From Candidatus Microthrix subdominans (GTDB lineage: Bacteria; Actinomycetota; Acidimicrobiia; Acidimicrobiales; Microtrichaceae), in assembly GCA_016719385.1 (NCBI GenBank), contig JADJZA010000007.1, positions 847,659 to 911,658 of the forward strand: 64,000 nucleotides of DNA. The letters are read 5' to 3'. The notes under the pieces are model-generated. The model was given only the letters and a program-made list of their open reading frames with translations, was not told the origin of the DNA and made no database searches. Shown here in pieces: positions 9,410 through 16,864 of the stretch. Position numbers and translations under genes: made by a program. How positions within the stretch are numbered: position 1 is the first letter of the stretch; the number at the start of each line of letters is the position of its first letter.

Positions 9410-10756
9410 CTAGCGGGCCTTGCGCAGCGCTACCAGGCTGCGAAGGGTGAGAATCACGATGCGGAGGTCAAAGGGCAACGATTGATTCCTCAGATAGTAG
9501 AACTCGTACTGGAGTTTCTCCCGCGCGCCTTGGGAATCAGAAGTGTACCCGAGGTTGATCTGAGCCCAACCAGTCAGGCCGGGCTTCACCAGGTGGCGGT
9601 GGTCATAGAACGGAATGATGGCGCTGAGTTCCGCGACGTAGGACGGCTGCTCGGGTCGAGGGCCGACCAGGGACAGGTCTCCGCGCAGAATGTTGGCAGC
9701 TTGGGGCAGCTCATCGATGTGCAGCTTGCGCAGCACCTTGCCGAACGGGGTGACCCGGGGGTCGTCCTTCTCCGTCCACGGGGTTTTTGTCGTTTCCTCT
9801 GCCTGATCGCCGGCGTTGCGCAGCGGCACCATCGTGCGCAGCTTGTGGATGCGGAACTCCTCACCGAGCTTGCCCACCCTGGGCTGGGAGTAGATCAGCG
9901 GTCCGCGGTTGCCCAGCAGGTTGCCGATCGCCACGAAGGGGACGGCGACGATGAAGGCCAGGCCGAGGGTGAGGCCGGCGACCACGTCGAGCAGCCGGTT
10001 GACGCGCAGGTACACCGGGGAGTGCACCTCGCCGATGTCGAAGAGCAGCGACACGTCGGCCAGCTCGGAGAGCGGCACGAGGCGGAACCAGTCCTCGTAG
10101 AAGCCGAGCAGCGTGCGGATGCGCATGCCCTCGGCGTGCAGGTGTGCGGCCTCGCGTGCCAACGGCGAATCGTTCATCAGGTCGTCGGCCAGCACCAGGA
10201 TGCTTGGCCGATGCACCTCGACGGCTCTGCGCAGCCGCTCGGCCGTGTCGGTGGCGCCGGGGACGACGCTCAGCGTGGCGCCGATGCGCAACATGTTGGG
10301 CACGCCGCGCTCGGTGACCCGTTCGAGGTCGGCGAGCTGGTCGGGCGACGCGAGGACGATCGCCATCACCGCACCTCGGCCTCGGCTGGCGACCAACGGC
10401 AGGCTGACGAGCAGGTTCACCACCGGCATCACCGCCAAGCTGGCGAACACGACGAATCGGGGTAGCAGGGCATCTCCGGCGGCCAGCTGGATGATCGACG
10501 CCACCCCGACGGTGACGGCCGGGGCGGCAAAGCTGGCGCCGACCGCTCGACCGACGGTGCGGACAGCGTCGGGCAACCCGGCCATGTAGGCGACGAACAA
10601 CAGCCCGATGGTCCACCCGGCGGCGGCGGCAGTTCGACCGGGGTCGCTCAGTGAGTACCGGGGCTCGGCGATGGCTGAGGCGTGAAAGGTGAAGAGCCCG
10701 ACCACGGCCAGTGCAGTGGCGACGATCAACGCCAGCTGACCGACCCTCCGCCTCAT
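9410..10756 (-). CDS. Bacterial sugar transferase (polyprenyl-phosphate glycosyl-1-phosphate transferase)
   Basis: A 448-residue polyisoprenylphosphate hexose-1-phosphate transferase. The N-terminal half has about four or five membrane helices and a CoA-binding-like region. The C-terminal catalytic domain shows the family blocks IHKLRTMV, KLHIDELPQ, LSLVGPRPE and KPGLTGWAQ. It starts glycan synthesis by moving sugar-1-phosphate from a nucleotide sugar to undecaprenyl phosphate. Its ATG overlaps the stop of the upstream ATPase (ATGA at 10753-10756), so initiation and export genes are coupled. WcaJ/WbaP-like family membership is secure; the sugar is not known. Confidence 0.92.
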   Translation of the reverse strand: MRRRVGQLALIVATALAVVGLFTFHASAIAEPRYSLSDPGRTAAAAGWTIGLLFVAYMAGLPDAVRTVGRAVGASFAAPAVTVGVASIIQLAAGDALLPRFVVFASLAVMPVVNLLVSLPLVASRGRGAVMAIVLASPDQLADLERVTERGVPNMLRIGATLSVVPGATDTAERLRRAVEVHRPSILVLADDLMNDSPLAREAAHLHAEGMRIRTLLGFYEDWFRLVPLSELADVSLLFDIGEVHSPVYLRVNRLLDVVAGLTLGLAFIVAVPFVAIGNLLGNRGPLIYSQPRVGKLGEEFRIHKLRTMVPLRNAGDQAEETTKTPWTEKDDPRVTPFGKVLRKLHIDELPQAANILRGDLSLVGPRPEQPSYVAELSAIIPFYDHRHLVKPGLTGWAQINLGYTSDSQGAREKLQYEFYYLRNQSLPFDLRIVILTLRSLVALRKAR

Positions 10757-12009
10757 GGGAGTGGCGCCTCCCAGCTGCCGGCGAGGTCGATCAGGCCCGC
10801 AACGATCGGGCGCGAGCCCTGTCGAACGACCAGCCGGTATCCCTTGTCGATCCGGTCGTAGAAGTGCTGGTTGTGCTCATCGCGCACCGCGACGGTCAGC
10901 TCGTAGGTGCCCGGCGCCAGCGGCACTTTGTCGACCACCCAATCGATATGGCCGATGCCGTCGACCGTGCCCAGCTGGCGTCCTTCCAGCCAGGTGGAGG
11001 TGTCGGCGACGTGGGTACCCGATTCGTGGTGCACCGAGAAGCCCAGCACCGGCGCCTTGACCGGTTGGGTGGTCCGGTAGGCGAAGCGGATCGTGCCCGG
11101 TTCGCCACAGATCAGCGATTGGGTCTCGGCTCCGGCGTCGTCGACCAGCCCTACCTCGGTGATCTGTATCTCGCCGGAGCCGTGGTGTTCCACGTCACCG
11201 AAGCTTCTCCCGGCCCGAGCGTCCTCAGCGGCATTCACCCGGTCGAGGTAGGCGCTGACCACGGCGGAGGCGTCACCGACCAGTTGCACCTCGCCGCCCT
11301 CGAGCCAGACCGCCCCGTCGCACATCGTCTCGACGACCGTCATGCTGTGGCTGACGACGATCACGGTGGCGCCGCCCTTGCGCAGCTCGTAGAGGTACTC
11401 GAAGCACTTGCGCTGGAAGGCCTCGTCGCCGACGGCAATCACCTCGTCGATCAACAGCACCTCGGGGTCGATGTTGACCGCCACGGCAAAACCGAGCCGC
11501 ACGTACATGCCGGAGCTGTACACCCGCACGGGGGCATCGATGAACTCGCCGATCTCGGCGAAGTCGACGATGCGGTCCATGCGGGCGTCCACCTCGGCCC
11601 TGGTTAAGCCGAGGATGGCGGCGTTGAGGTAGACGTTCTCCCGGCCGGTGAGGTCCGGGTGAAAGCCGGAGCCCAGCTCGAGCAGGGCCGACATGCGACC
11701 CGACACATCGATGGTGCCAGCGGTGGTTTGATAGATCCCGGCGATGCATCGCAGCAGTGTCGACTTGCCGGAGCCGTTGTGGCCGACCAGCGCCCACATC
11801 GAGCCGGCGGGCACATCGAAGCTGACGTCGGACAGCGCCCAGAACTCCTCGTTCTTGGCGCGTCGCCCGGAGGTGAGGCGCTCCTTGAGCGAGCTGGCGC
11901 CCTCGGTGCGCAGGTTGAAGTGCTTGGAGACACCGTTGACCTGGATCGACGAGTCGCCCGTGCGCTCTCCGGGGCCCGTGGCCTTGAGTAACCGCTTCCT
12001 CAAGCTCAC
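10753..12009 (-). CDS. Polysaccharide ABC exporter ATP-binding protein with C-terminal carbohydrate-recognition domain (Wzt)
   Basis: A 418-residue ATPase. Walker A is GHNGSGKST (76-84), the signature is VYSSGMYVRLGFA and Walker B is VLLIDEVIAVGDEAF. From about residue 265 onward a beta-rich domain follows with the block SLICGEPGTIRFAYRT, as in Wzt proteins that recognise a terminal modification of the glycan before export. The GTG at 12009 overlaps the stop of the permease (GTGA). The ORF can be extended to 12081, but that lies within the permease. The methyltransferase at 12.9 kb or the GT2-methyltransferase fusion could supply the recognised chain-end modification; this is inference. Confidence 0.92.
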   Translation of the reverse strand: MSLRKRLLKATGPGERTGDSSIQVNGVSKHFNLRTEGASSLKERLTSGRRAKNEEFWALSDVSFDVPAGSMWALVGHNGSGKSTLLRCIAGIYQTTAGTIDVSGRMSALLELGSGFHPDLTGRENVYLNAAILGLTRAEVDARMDRIVDFAEIGEFIDAPVRVYSSGMYVRLGFAVAVNIDPEVLLIDEVIAVGDEAFQRKCFEYLYELRKGGATVIVVSHSMTVVETMCDGAVWLEGGEVQLVGDASAVVSAYLDRVNAAEDARAGRSFGDVEHHGSGEIQITEVGLVDDAGAETQSLICGEPGTIRFAYRTTQPVKAPVLGFSVHHESGTHVADTSTWLEGRQLGTVDGIGHIDWVVDKVPLAPGTYELTVAVRDEHNQHFYDRIDKGYRLVVRQGSRPIVAGLIDLAGSWEAPLP

Positions 12010-12860
12010 AGTTCCTCGATGACCGACGGGGCGGTGCGGGAGAAGTACCACCAGCCGAACACGACCGATCCGATTGCCCAAGCCGCGCCGTACGCCACGC
12101 TGTTGACCGACGGCATTTGGCCCTCGTACATCAGGAGCTTCATCTGCTGGACGTAGTGGGTCACCGGGTTGAGCTTCAGGATCTGCTGCGCGGTGAACGG
12201 GCCGACGTCGGCGTTGATGTCGTCGAGGCGGTACACGATCGGCGTGGCGTAGAACATGAGCTGCAGCATCAGCGTGATCAGGTAGCCCACATCACGAAAG
12301 CGGGTGTTCCACACGCTGGCGGCCATGCCCATGCCCAGCCCAAGGCCCATTGCGCAGAGCATCACCAACGGGGCCAGGAGCATCATCCAGGTGGCGTTGC
12401 CCACGACCAGCATGAACGCAACCAGGATGCCGAACTCGATTGCAGCCTGAAACGCCACGCCCGCCACCGACGCCAGCGCCGGCAACTCGGGCGGGAAGTA
12501 CACCTTGGTCAGTAGCTGACCTGTATCGGAGAAGGCACCCAGCGGGCCATCGAGTGCGGCCGAGAAGGCGTTCCACACCACCAGGCCGCAGAAGAGGTAC
12601 AGAGCGAAGTTCTTGAGCGTGCCGTTGGCGCCGATCGGCGCCTGCACCTTGAAGAACACCCCGAACACCAGGCTGTAGATCGCCAGCGACATCGCCGGGT
12701 TCATCAGCGACCAGGCCCATCCCAACACGCTGCGCTTGTACCGACCCTTCAGGTCGCGCTGGGTGAGGTTGCTGATCAGCTCGCGGTGGCTCAGGATGAC
12801 GGCGGGGCTGGTCATAGGACCTGGCAACACTATCGGTCCAGGGTGGTGATCTACAGACAC
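12006..12860 (-). CDS. Polysaccharide ABC exporter permease (Wzm-type, ABC-2 family)
   Basis: A 284-residue ABC-2 permease. The cytosolic N-terminus has LTQRDLKGRYKRSVLGW, the usual interface helix of O-antigen exporters, and about six membrane helices follow (for example LKNFALYLFCGLVVWNAFS). It pairs with the Wzt-like ATPase whose start overlaps its stop. An internal ATG at 12815 begins MTSPAVILSHRELI and is a plausible alternative start, because the first 15 residues look non-conserved. It is transcribed divergently from the methyltransferase at 12907, so the promoters of both operons should lie in the short gap between. Confidence 0.9.
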   Translation of the reverse strand: MSVDHHPGPIVLPGPMTSPAVILSHRELISNLTQRDLKGRYKRSVLGWAWSLMNPAMSLAIYSLVFGVFFKVQAPIGANGTLKNFALYLFCGLVVWNAFSAALDGPLGAFSDTGQLLTKVYFPPELPALASVAGVAFQAAIEFGILVAFMLVVGNATWMMLLAPLVMLCAMGLGLGMGMAASVWNTRFRDVGYLITLMLQLMFYATPIVYRLDDINADVGPFTAQQILKLNPVTHYVQQMKLLMYEGQMPSVNSVAYGAAWAIGSVVFGWWYFSRTAPSVIEEL

Positions 12861-12906
12861 CCAGGCGGTCGGCGGCGGTCCGTTGGCCGTTGGGTAGCGT
12901 GATGCG

Positions 12907-13827
12907 ATGACCTCCAGCCGCTATCACGTCGATGAGCGACCCCACGAGCCCAACAACTCCCACACGCTGTTGTTGGACCTGGTCGGCTCCAACCGACGGG
13001 TGCTCGAGCTGGGATGCTCGACCGGATACATGACCCAGTGGCTTGCTGCCGCCGGCTGTGATGTCACCGGAGTCGAGGTCAGCCCCGAGGCCGCCGAGGA
13101 GGCCCGCCAATGGGCGCAGGAAGTGGTCGTGGGTGATCTTGACTCGCTCGATCTCGAGGCCCAGTTTGGCGACCGGCGCTTTGAGGCGGTGCTGTGCGGC
13201 GATGTGCTCGAGCACCTTCGCGACCCGGGCCGGGTGTTGGTGGCGGCCCGGCGCTTGCTCGAGCCCGGCGGTGTCGTTGTCGCCTCGGTGCCCAACGTTG
13301 CGCATGGCGATGTGCGCCTGGAGCTCCTCGCCGGACGCTTCGAGTACCGCAACCTCGGCCTGCTCGATGACACCCACGTCAGGCTGTTCACCAGGGACTC
13401 CTTGCAGCGGCTGTTGAGGGACTCCGGTCTGGTCGGCGTCGACTGGCGCACGACGCGAGTTCCGTTGGGCACCACCGAACTGGCGGCCGCGGTCGACGCG
13501 GCCCCACCCGGGGTGCGGGAAGCGCTCGAGGCCGATCCCGACGCCGAGACCTATCAGTTCGTCGTGGCGGCCGTGCCCGACGACGGCACCAAGGCGCTGG
13601 GCGAGTTATCCGACCGATTGGGCGCCGCCCAGCTGCTGGCCGAGCGCTCCGAGGTCGAGAACGTGGCGCTGCGCGCCAAGGTGGAGCTGCTCATCCGAGA
13701 GGCCGAGGCTGCTCGCACCGAGGCGGTACGGCTCACTCAGGGCCTCAGCGCCGCACAGGCTGTCAAAAGCTGGAAGGGGCTGACGCCGTTGCGCACAGCG
13801 GTGCAGCGGAGCCGAGGCGATCAGTGA
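12907..13827 (+). CDS. Class I SAM-dependent methyltransferase with C-terminal coiled coil
   Basis: A 306-residue protein. Residues 20-200 hold a methyltransferase domain: VLELGCSTGYM for motif I, VTGVEVSPEAAEEA for motif II and CGDVLEHLRDPGRVL for the later motif. The last 80 residues are charged and heptad-like (AERSEVENVALRAKVELL), a probable coiled coil. Coiled-coil methyltransferases can set glycan chain length, as WbdD does, and here the Wzt carrying a glycan-recognition tail lies next door on the opposite strand. A role in chain capping is therefore attractive but unproven. The gene is followed by a 17-bp tandem repeat tract and a glycosyltransferase-like gene. Confidence 0.85.
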   Translation: MTSSRYHVDERPHEPNNSHTLLLDLVGSNRRVLELGCSTGYMTQWLAAAGCDVTGVEVSPEAAEEARQWAQEVVVGDLDSLDLEAQFGDRRFEAVLCGDVLEHLRDPGRVLVAARRLLEPGGVVVASVPNVAHGDVRLELLAGRFEYRNLGLLDDTHVRLFTRDSLQRLLRDSGLVGVDWRTTRVPLGTTELAAAVDAAPPGVREALEADPDAETYQFVVAAVPDDGTKALGELSDRLGAAQLLAERSEVENVALRAKVELLIREAEAARTEAVRLTQGLSAAQAVKSWKGLTPLRTAVQRSRGDQ

Positions 13828-13851
13828 GCGATGGTCCGACGGGTCGTCAGG

Positions 13852-13936
13852 CCGATGAGCCTCGTCCTCCGATGAGCCTCGTCCTCCGATGAGCGCCGCA
13901 TTCCGATGAGCACAGCATTCCGATGAGCACCGTCAC
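13852..13936 (+). repeat. Five-copy 17-bp tandem repeat covering a start codon
   Basis: Five consecutive 17-base units begin at 13852, 13869, 13886, 13903 and 13920. Each starts CCGATGAGC; units 1 and 2 are identical (CCGATGAGCCTCGTCCT) and units 3-5 diverge in the last eight bases. Every unit presents an ATGAGC. Only the last one, at 13923, opens the long downstream frame; the one at 13872 is in frame but meets a TGA after six codons. The tract fills the gap after the methyltransferase gene. Confidence 0.9.
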
Positions 13937-14624
13937 GACACCGGTCATCATCATCGTGCGCGACCGGCTCAAGCCTCTGGCGCTGCTGGTCGACTGGCTG
14001 GAGCGTGCCGGTGCACAGCGCCTGGTGCTGCTCGACAACGACTCCACCTACCCGCCGCTGGTTGACTACCTGGCCGCCTCCCCCCACGACGTCCGGTTGT
14101 TGGGGCGCAACCTCGGACATCGCTCGCCGTGGCTCTCGGGCGTCGCCCAAGAGCTGGGCTGGTCCCGCCACTATCTGGTGACCGACCCCGACGTCATCCC
14201 GGTCGAGGAGTGTCCGAGCGATGCGATCGATCATCTCCACGAGGTGCTCAATCGCCATCGCTGGCTGACCAAAGTCGGCCTCGGGCTGCGCATCGACGAC
14301 GTGCCGGGCCACTACGCACATCGCGATGACGTGATGCGTTGGGAGGCTCAGTTCTGGAAGCAACCCATCGAGCCCGGCCTGTTCGCCGCTCACGTCGACA
14401 CCACCTTTGCGTTGCACCGGGCCGGCCCGCCGCCCCGCGAGGAAGTCTCCGCCCGCACCGGGTGGCCCTACGTGGCCCGCCATCTCCCCTGGTACGCCGA
14501 TAGCGCCAACCCGACCGAGGAGGAGCGCTACTACCGCAGCCACACCGACGCCGGGGTCAACAGCTGGGACGGCGACGTCCTGCCCCAATGGCTGCGTTCC
14601 ACCATCGACGGCGCCACCGGCTGA
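13923..14624 (+). CDS. Glycosyltransferase-like protein (GT2-related)
   Basis: A 233-residue protein that opens with PVIIIVRDRLKPLALLVDWL and has LLDNDSTYPPL and LVTDPDVIPV. Together these resemble the nucleotide-binding beta strands and a DxD-type motif of GT-A glycosyltransferases. The overall match to classic GT2 is weak, so it is called 'like'. The location at the end of a polysaccharide operon fits a transferase or a glycan-modifying enzyme. The start ATG is the last of five repeated ATGAGC motifs. The C-terminus (WPYVARHLPWY, YRSHTDAGVNSW) has no motif I recognise. Confidence 0.6.
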   Translation: MSTVTTPVIIIVRDRLKPLALLVDWLERAGAQRLVLLDNDSTYPPLVDYLAASPHDVRLLGRNLGHRSPWLSGVAQELGWSRHYLVTDPDVIPVEECPSDAIDHLHEVLNRHRWLTKVGLGLRIDDVPGHYAHRDDVMRWEAQFWKQPIEPGLFAAHVDTTFALHRAGPPPREEVSARTGWPYVARHLPWYADSANPTEEERYYRSHTDAGVNSWDGDVLPQWLRSTIDGATG

Positions 14625-14655
14625 CCTCTACTCGTCCCAGATCCAAGGATCCGAT

Positions 14656-14702
14656 CTTTGGGATGGATTGAGGTCACCTGCTGGCCCGTAATCATCCCAA
14701 AG
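14656..14702. terminator. Inverted repeat between convergent genes
   Basis: CTTTGGGATG at 14656-14665 is perfectly complementary to CATCCCAAAG at 14693-14702, with a 27-base loop. It lies between the stop of the plus-strand gene (14624) and the stop of the minus-strand gene (14739), where a bidirectional terminator is expected. The long loop and lack of a T run make this only a modest call. Confidence 0.4.
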
Positions 14703-14738
14703 AAGCGATTCCAGCGTTGGGACTGATCGTGGGGCAGC

Positions 14739-15650
14739 TCAGTTGGGGATCAGCCGGGTGGTGAGCTCGGTGATGGTGATGCTGCGGGTGGAGCGGGTGG
14801 TCTCGTCGGGAAGTGCGCCCGTGATCGGCAGGCCGATGATGTTGGCCTCGTAACGCACCGACCACGTGAGCGTGGTGGTCACCTCGTAGGTGCCCGGCTT
14901 CAGGTAGGTGTGCAGGCAGGCGCCTGGCGTGGAGTCCGGCCGGCCTCGGGCCCATGGAACTCCGCCGTTCGGACAGATGATCGGCTCGCTGCCGTCGCCC
15001 GGGTCGATCGTCAGCGTGCCGGTGGGGGTGGCGGTGGTGACCGCCGAGTTGTTGGCGTCGGCCTGGGCCGTCGCTTGGTCCGGGCCGGGCAGATCGGCCC
15101 AGAACCACACCGGCAGGTTCACCGGGGTGGTGCCACCCTGGGGTGGTGCAGACACCAGCTCGGGGTCGGGCAGTTTGGCGGCATCCAGTGCCGCCCTGGC
15201 CAGCTGCTCGGGGTCGGCCGGGGCTGGCGGAGGCTGCCCGCCGGGCATCGATGGGTTGTAGGTGAACAACTCGGTGATCCGCAGCTCTCCCCGGTAGTAG
15301 CAGTACCGCACGTAGTTGTTGTTGGCTGCGAGATCCGTCACCTCGTCGCCGCCAATTGCAGCACCGTTCACGTTGTCGATGTGCTTGTAGAACCGACAAT
15401 CCCAGTCATTGTCGACAGCGGAGCTGCCCCCTCCGCGACCGGGAAACCCGCTGCCCGGGCCGCCGCTTCCACCCCCGCCAGCAGCAGAACTGGGTCCGGC
15501 ACCGCCACCCCCGCCGCCATTGCTCCCGGGCGCCACGGCCCCCGCCTCTATCTGCCCGTCGTCCCCGCCCCCCACATCTTCTGCACCTGCAGGCAGAGTC
15601 ATGGAGAGTGAGGCCAGTGCGACTATGAGGGTTAGAGATTTGACGCGCAT
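14739..15650 (-). CDS. Secreted Gly/Ser/Pro-rich protein of unknown function
   Basis: A 303-residue protein with a signal peptide (MRVKSLTLIVALASLSMTLP then AGA) followed by a low-complexity segment of about 45 residues dominated by Gly, Ser and Pro. A globular region follows with paired Cys/aromatic blocks (DWDCRFYKHID, YVRYCYYRGELRI) and ends in the PKD-like strand block CLHTYLKPGTYEVTTTLTW. The start at 15650 has a GGGAAGACAGG stretch just upstream and overlaps the 3' end of the lipoprotein gene by 19 bases, so the two are coupled. The same frame continues open far upstream, but only this start gives a clean signal peptide. Family not recognised. Confidence 0.7.
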   Translation of the reverse strand: MRVKSLTLIVALASLSMTLPAGAEDVGGGDDGQIEAGAVAPGSNGGGGGGAGPSSAAGGGGSGGPGSGFPGRGGGSSAVDNDWDCRFYKHIDNVNGAAIGGDEVTDLAANNNYVRYCYYRGELRITELFTYNPSMPGGQPPPAPADPEQLARAALDAAKLPDPELVSAPPQGGTTPVNLPVWFWADLPGPDQATAQADANNSAVTTATPTGTLTIDPGDGSEPIICPNGGVPWARGRPDSTPGACLHTYLKPGTYEVTTTLTWSVRYEANIIGLPITGALPDETTRSTRSITITELTTRLIPN

Positions 15651-16462
15651 CCTGTCTTCCCATTCCTGGCGTTCTGAAGGATCATCGCTGTGAACCTCAG
15701 TCCTTCGGGTGTCGGCACGAGTTGAGCTTCCCAAAAAGCAGAGCTGACCCCGTCGTTCTTGGTTTCGTCCGTCTTGGCGCTGCGACTCTCGTAGTCGTTG
15801 TATTCGCACAGCGAGATCTGGATGCGCTCGTTGGCGGCAGGCGAGATGTCGTCGATCCAGAACGCTCCCTCCGAGTTCCTTGGGTAGGCGTAGTAGCTCC
15901 CCTGGTCGGTTAGCCGTTGGACTCGAACATGGCTTTCGAACAGCGGTTCTACCTGGCCTAGAAGGTCGGGGCGTTCGAGGTCGGTCATCGAGGTCGGGAT
16001 CTCCGTGTCCGGCTTCGTGTCGGTGACCGTGGTGATCATGGCGTCGAGGTACTCGTGGATGACGTCGGCGGCTTCCTGCTGCTCGTCGGTCCACTCCGGC
16101 TCCAGCAGCAGCCCCCTGGCGACGGCGGGGGTCTTGGCCTCGTAACCGCCAGCGGACACGACGGTGCCGTCGGCGAAGCGCTCGGCAGATGGGGCCGATG
16201 TCGGGGGCACCGTGGTCTCGGTCGGATCGCTTGAGCCGCGTGTGTCAGGTGGTTCGGCGGCGGAAGCTTTGGACGGCTCGGAAGCGGTCGAAGCGGCGGT
16301 CCCACTGTCGCCCGAAACGGCTGTCGTTGACGTGGTGGCCTCCGCCTCCGCCTCGGCCAGCGGGGTGACTTCCCTGCCGGAGTCGCCGCCGCAGCTTGCG
16401 GCCGGGATCAGCAACGCTCCGCCGATCACCACGGAAATGGCGAGGCGGGCGGAGAGGAACAT
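15632..16462 (-). CDS. Probable lipoprotein of unknown function
   Basis: The start at 16462 gives a typical lipoprotein signal: MFLSARLAIS, a hydrophobic stretch and then LLIPAASC, with the Cys as lipidation site. A Thr/Ser/Ala/Glu-rich linker of about 70 residues follows (TTVPPTSAPS). The globular C-terminal part has EPEWTDEQQEAADVIHEYLDAM and a late Cys. Such linkers are common in actinobacterial wall-facing lipoproteins. An earlier in-frame ATG at 16570 would add 36 residues before the signal. It is coupled to the secreted Gly-rich protein downstream, and the two may act together at the cell surface. Function unknown. Confidence 0.65.
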   Translation of the reverse strand: MFLSARLAISVVIGGALLIPAASCGGDSGREVTPLAEAEAEATTSTTAVSGDSGTAASTASEPSKASAAEPPDTRGSSDPTETTVPPTSAPSAERFADGTVVSAGGYEAKTPAVARGLLLEPEWTDEQQEAADVIHEYLDAMITTVTDTKPDTEIPTSMTDLERPDLLGQVEPLFESHVRVQRLTDQGSYYAYPRNSEGAFWIDDISPAANERIQISLCEYNDYESRSAKTDETKNDGVSSAFWEAQLVPTPEGLRFTAMILQNARNGKTGCASNL

Positions 16463-16864
16463 GGCTGGTGCTCCTACGCGGCGCCGCTTGGTGGCTCGCT
16501 GATTGGCGCCTGTCGGAGCAGGGCTGACCGTCGATGTCTCGGTCGCTTCAGAGAGATCGCCGTCACCCATGAGGCCCTCGCACAGACATCGCCGCGGCAA
16601 TCGGCCCCACCCCAAAGCATCCCTGCCGCAGCCGTCGACCCCCCGGTCGACATGTCGAGCCTACCGAGCAGTCCGGCGATGTCCAGCAGAAAATCGCGGG
16701 TCGCGCAACCCCACCTGCGGCATCCGTCGGGTGTCGAGCTTGGTGCACAGCTGGGCTGGCGAGAACCGCTCGTGTTGCTCCAGCCTCCACCTCGATGAGA
16801 GCAGAGTCGACCTTCTGGGGGCCCTGACCGAGCACAACCACCCAGGGAGAAGTGTCGGAGGCAA
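16463..16864. other. Gap between the lipoprotein gene and a glycosyltransferase gene
   Basis: No convincing gene is visible. The minus-strand lipoprotein frame stays open to 16615 and could use a start at 16570. Otherwise this stretch should hold the lipoprotein promoter and the end of the upstream glycosyltransferase unit. Frames on the plus strand here read Arg/Cys/Pro-rich and have no recognisable content. Confidence 0.4.
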
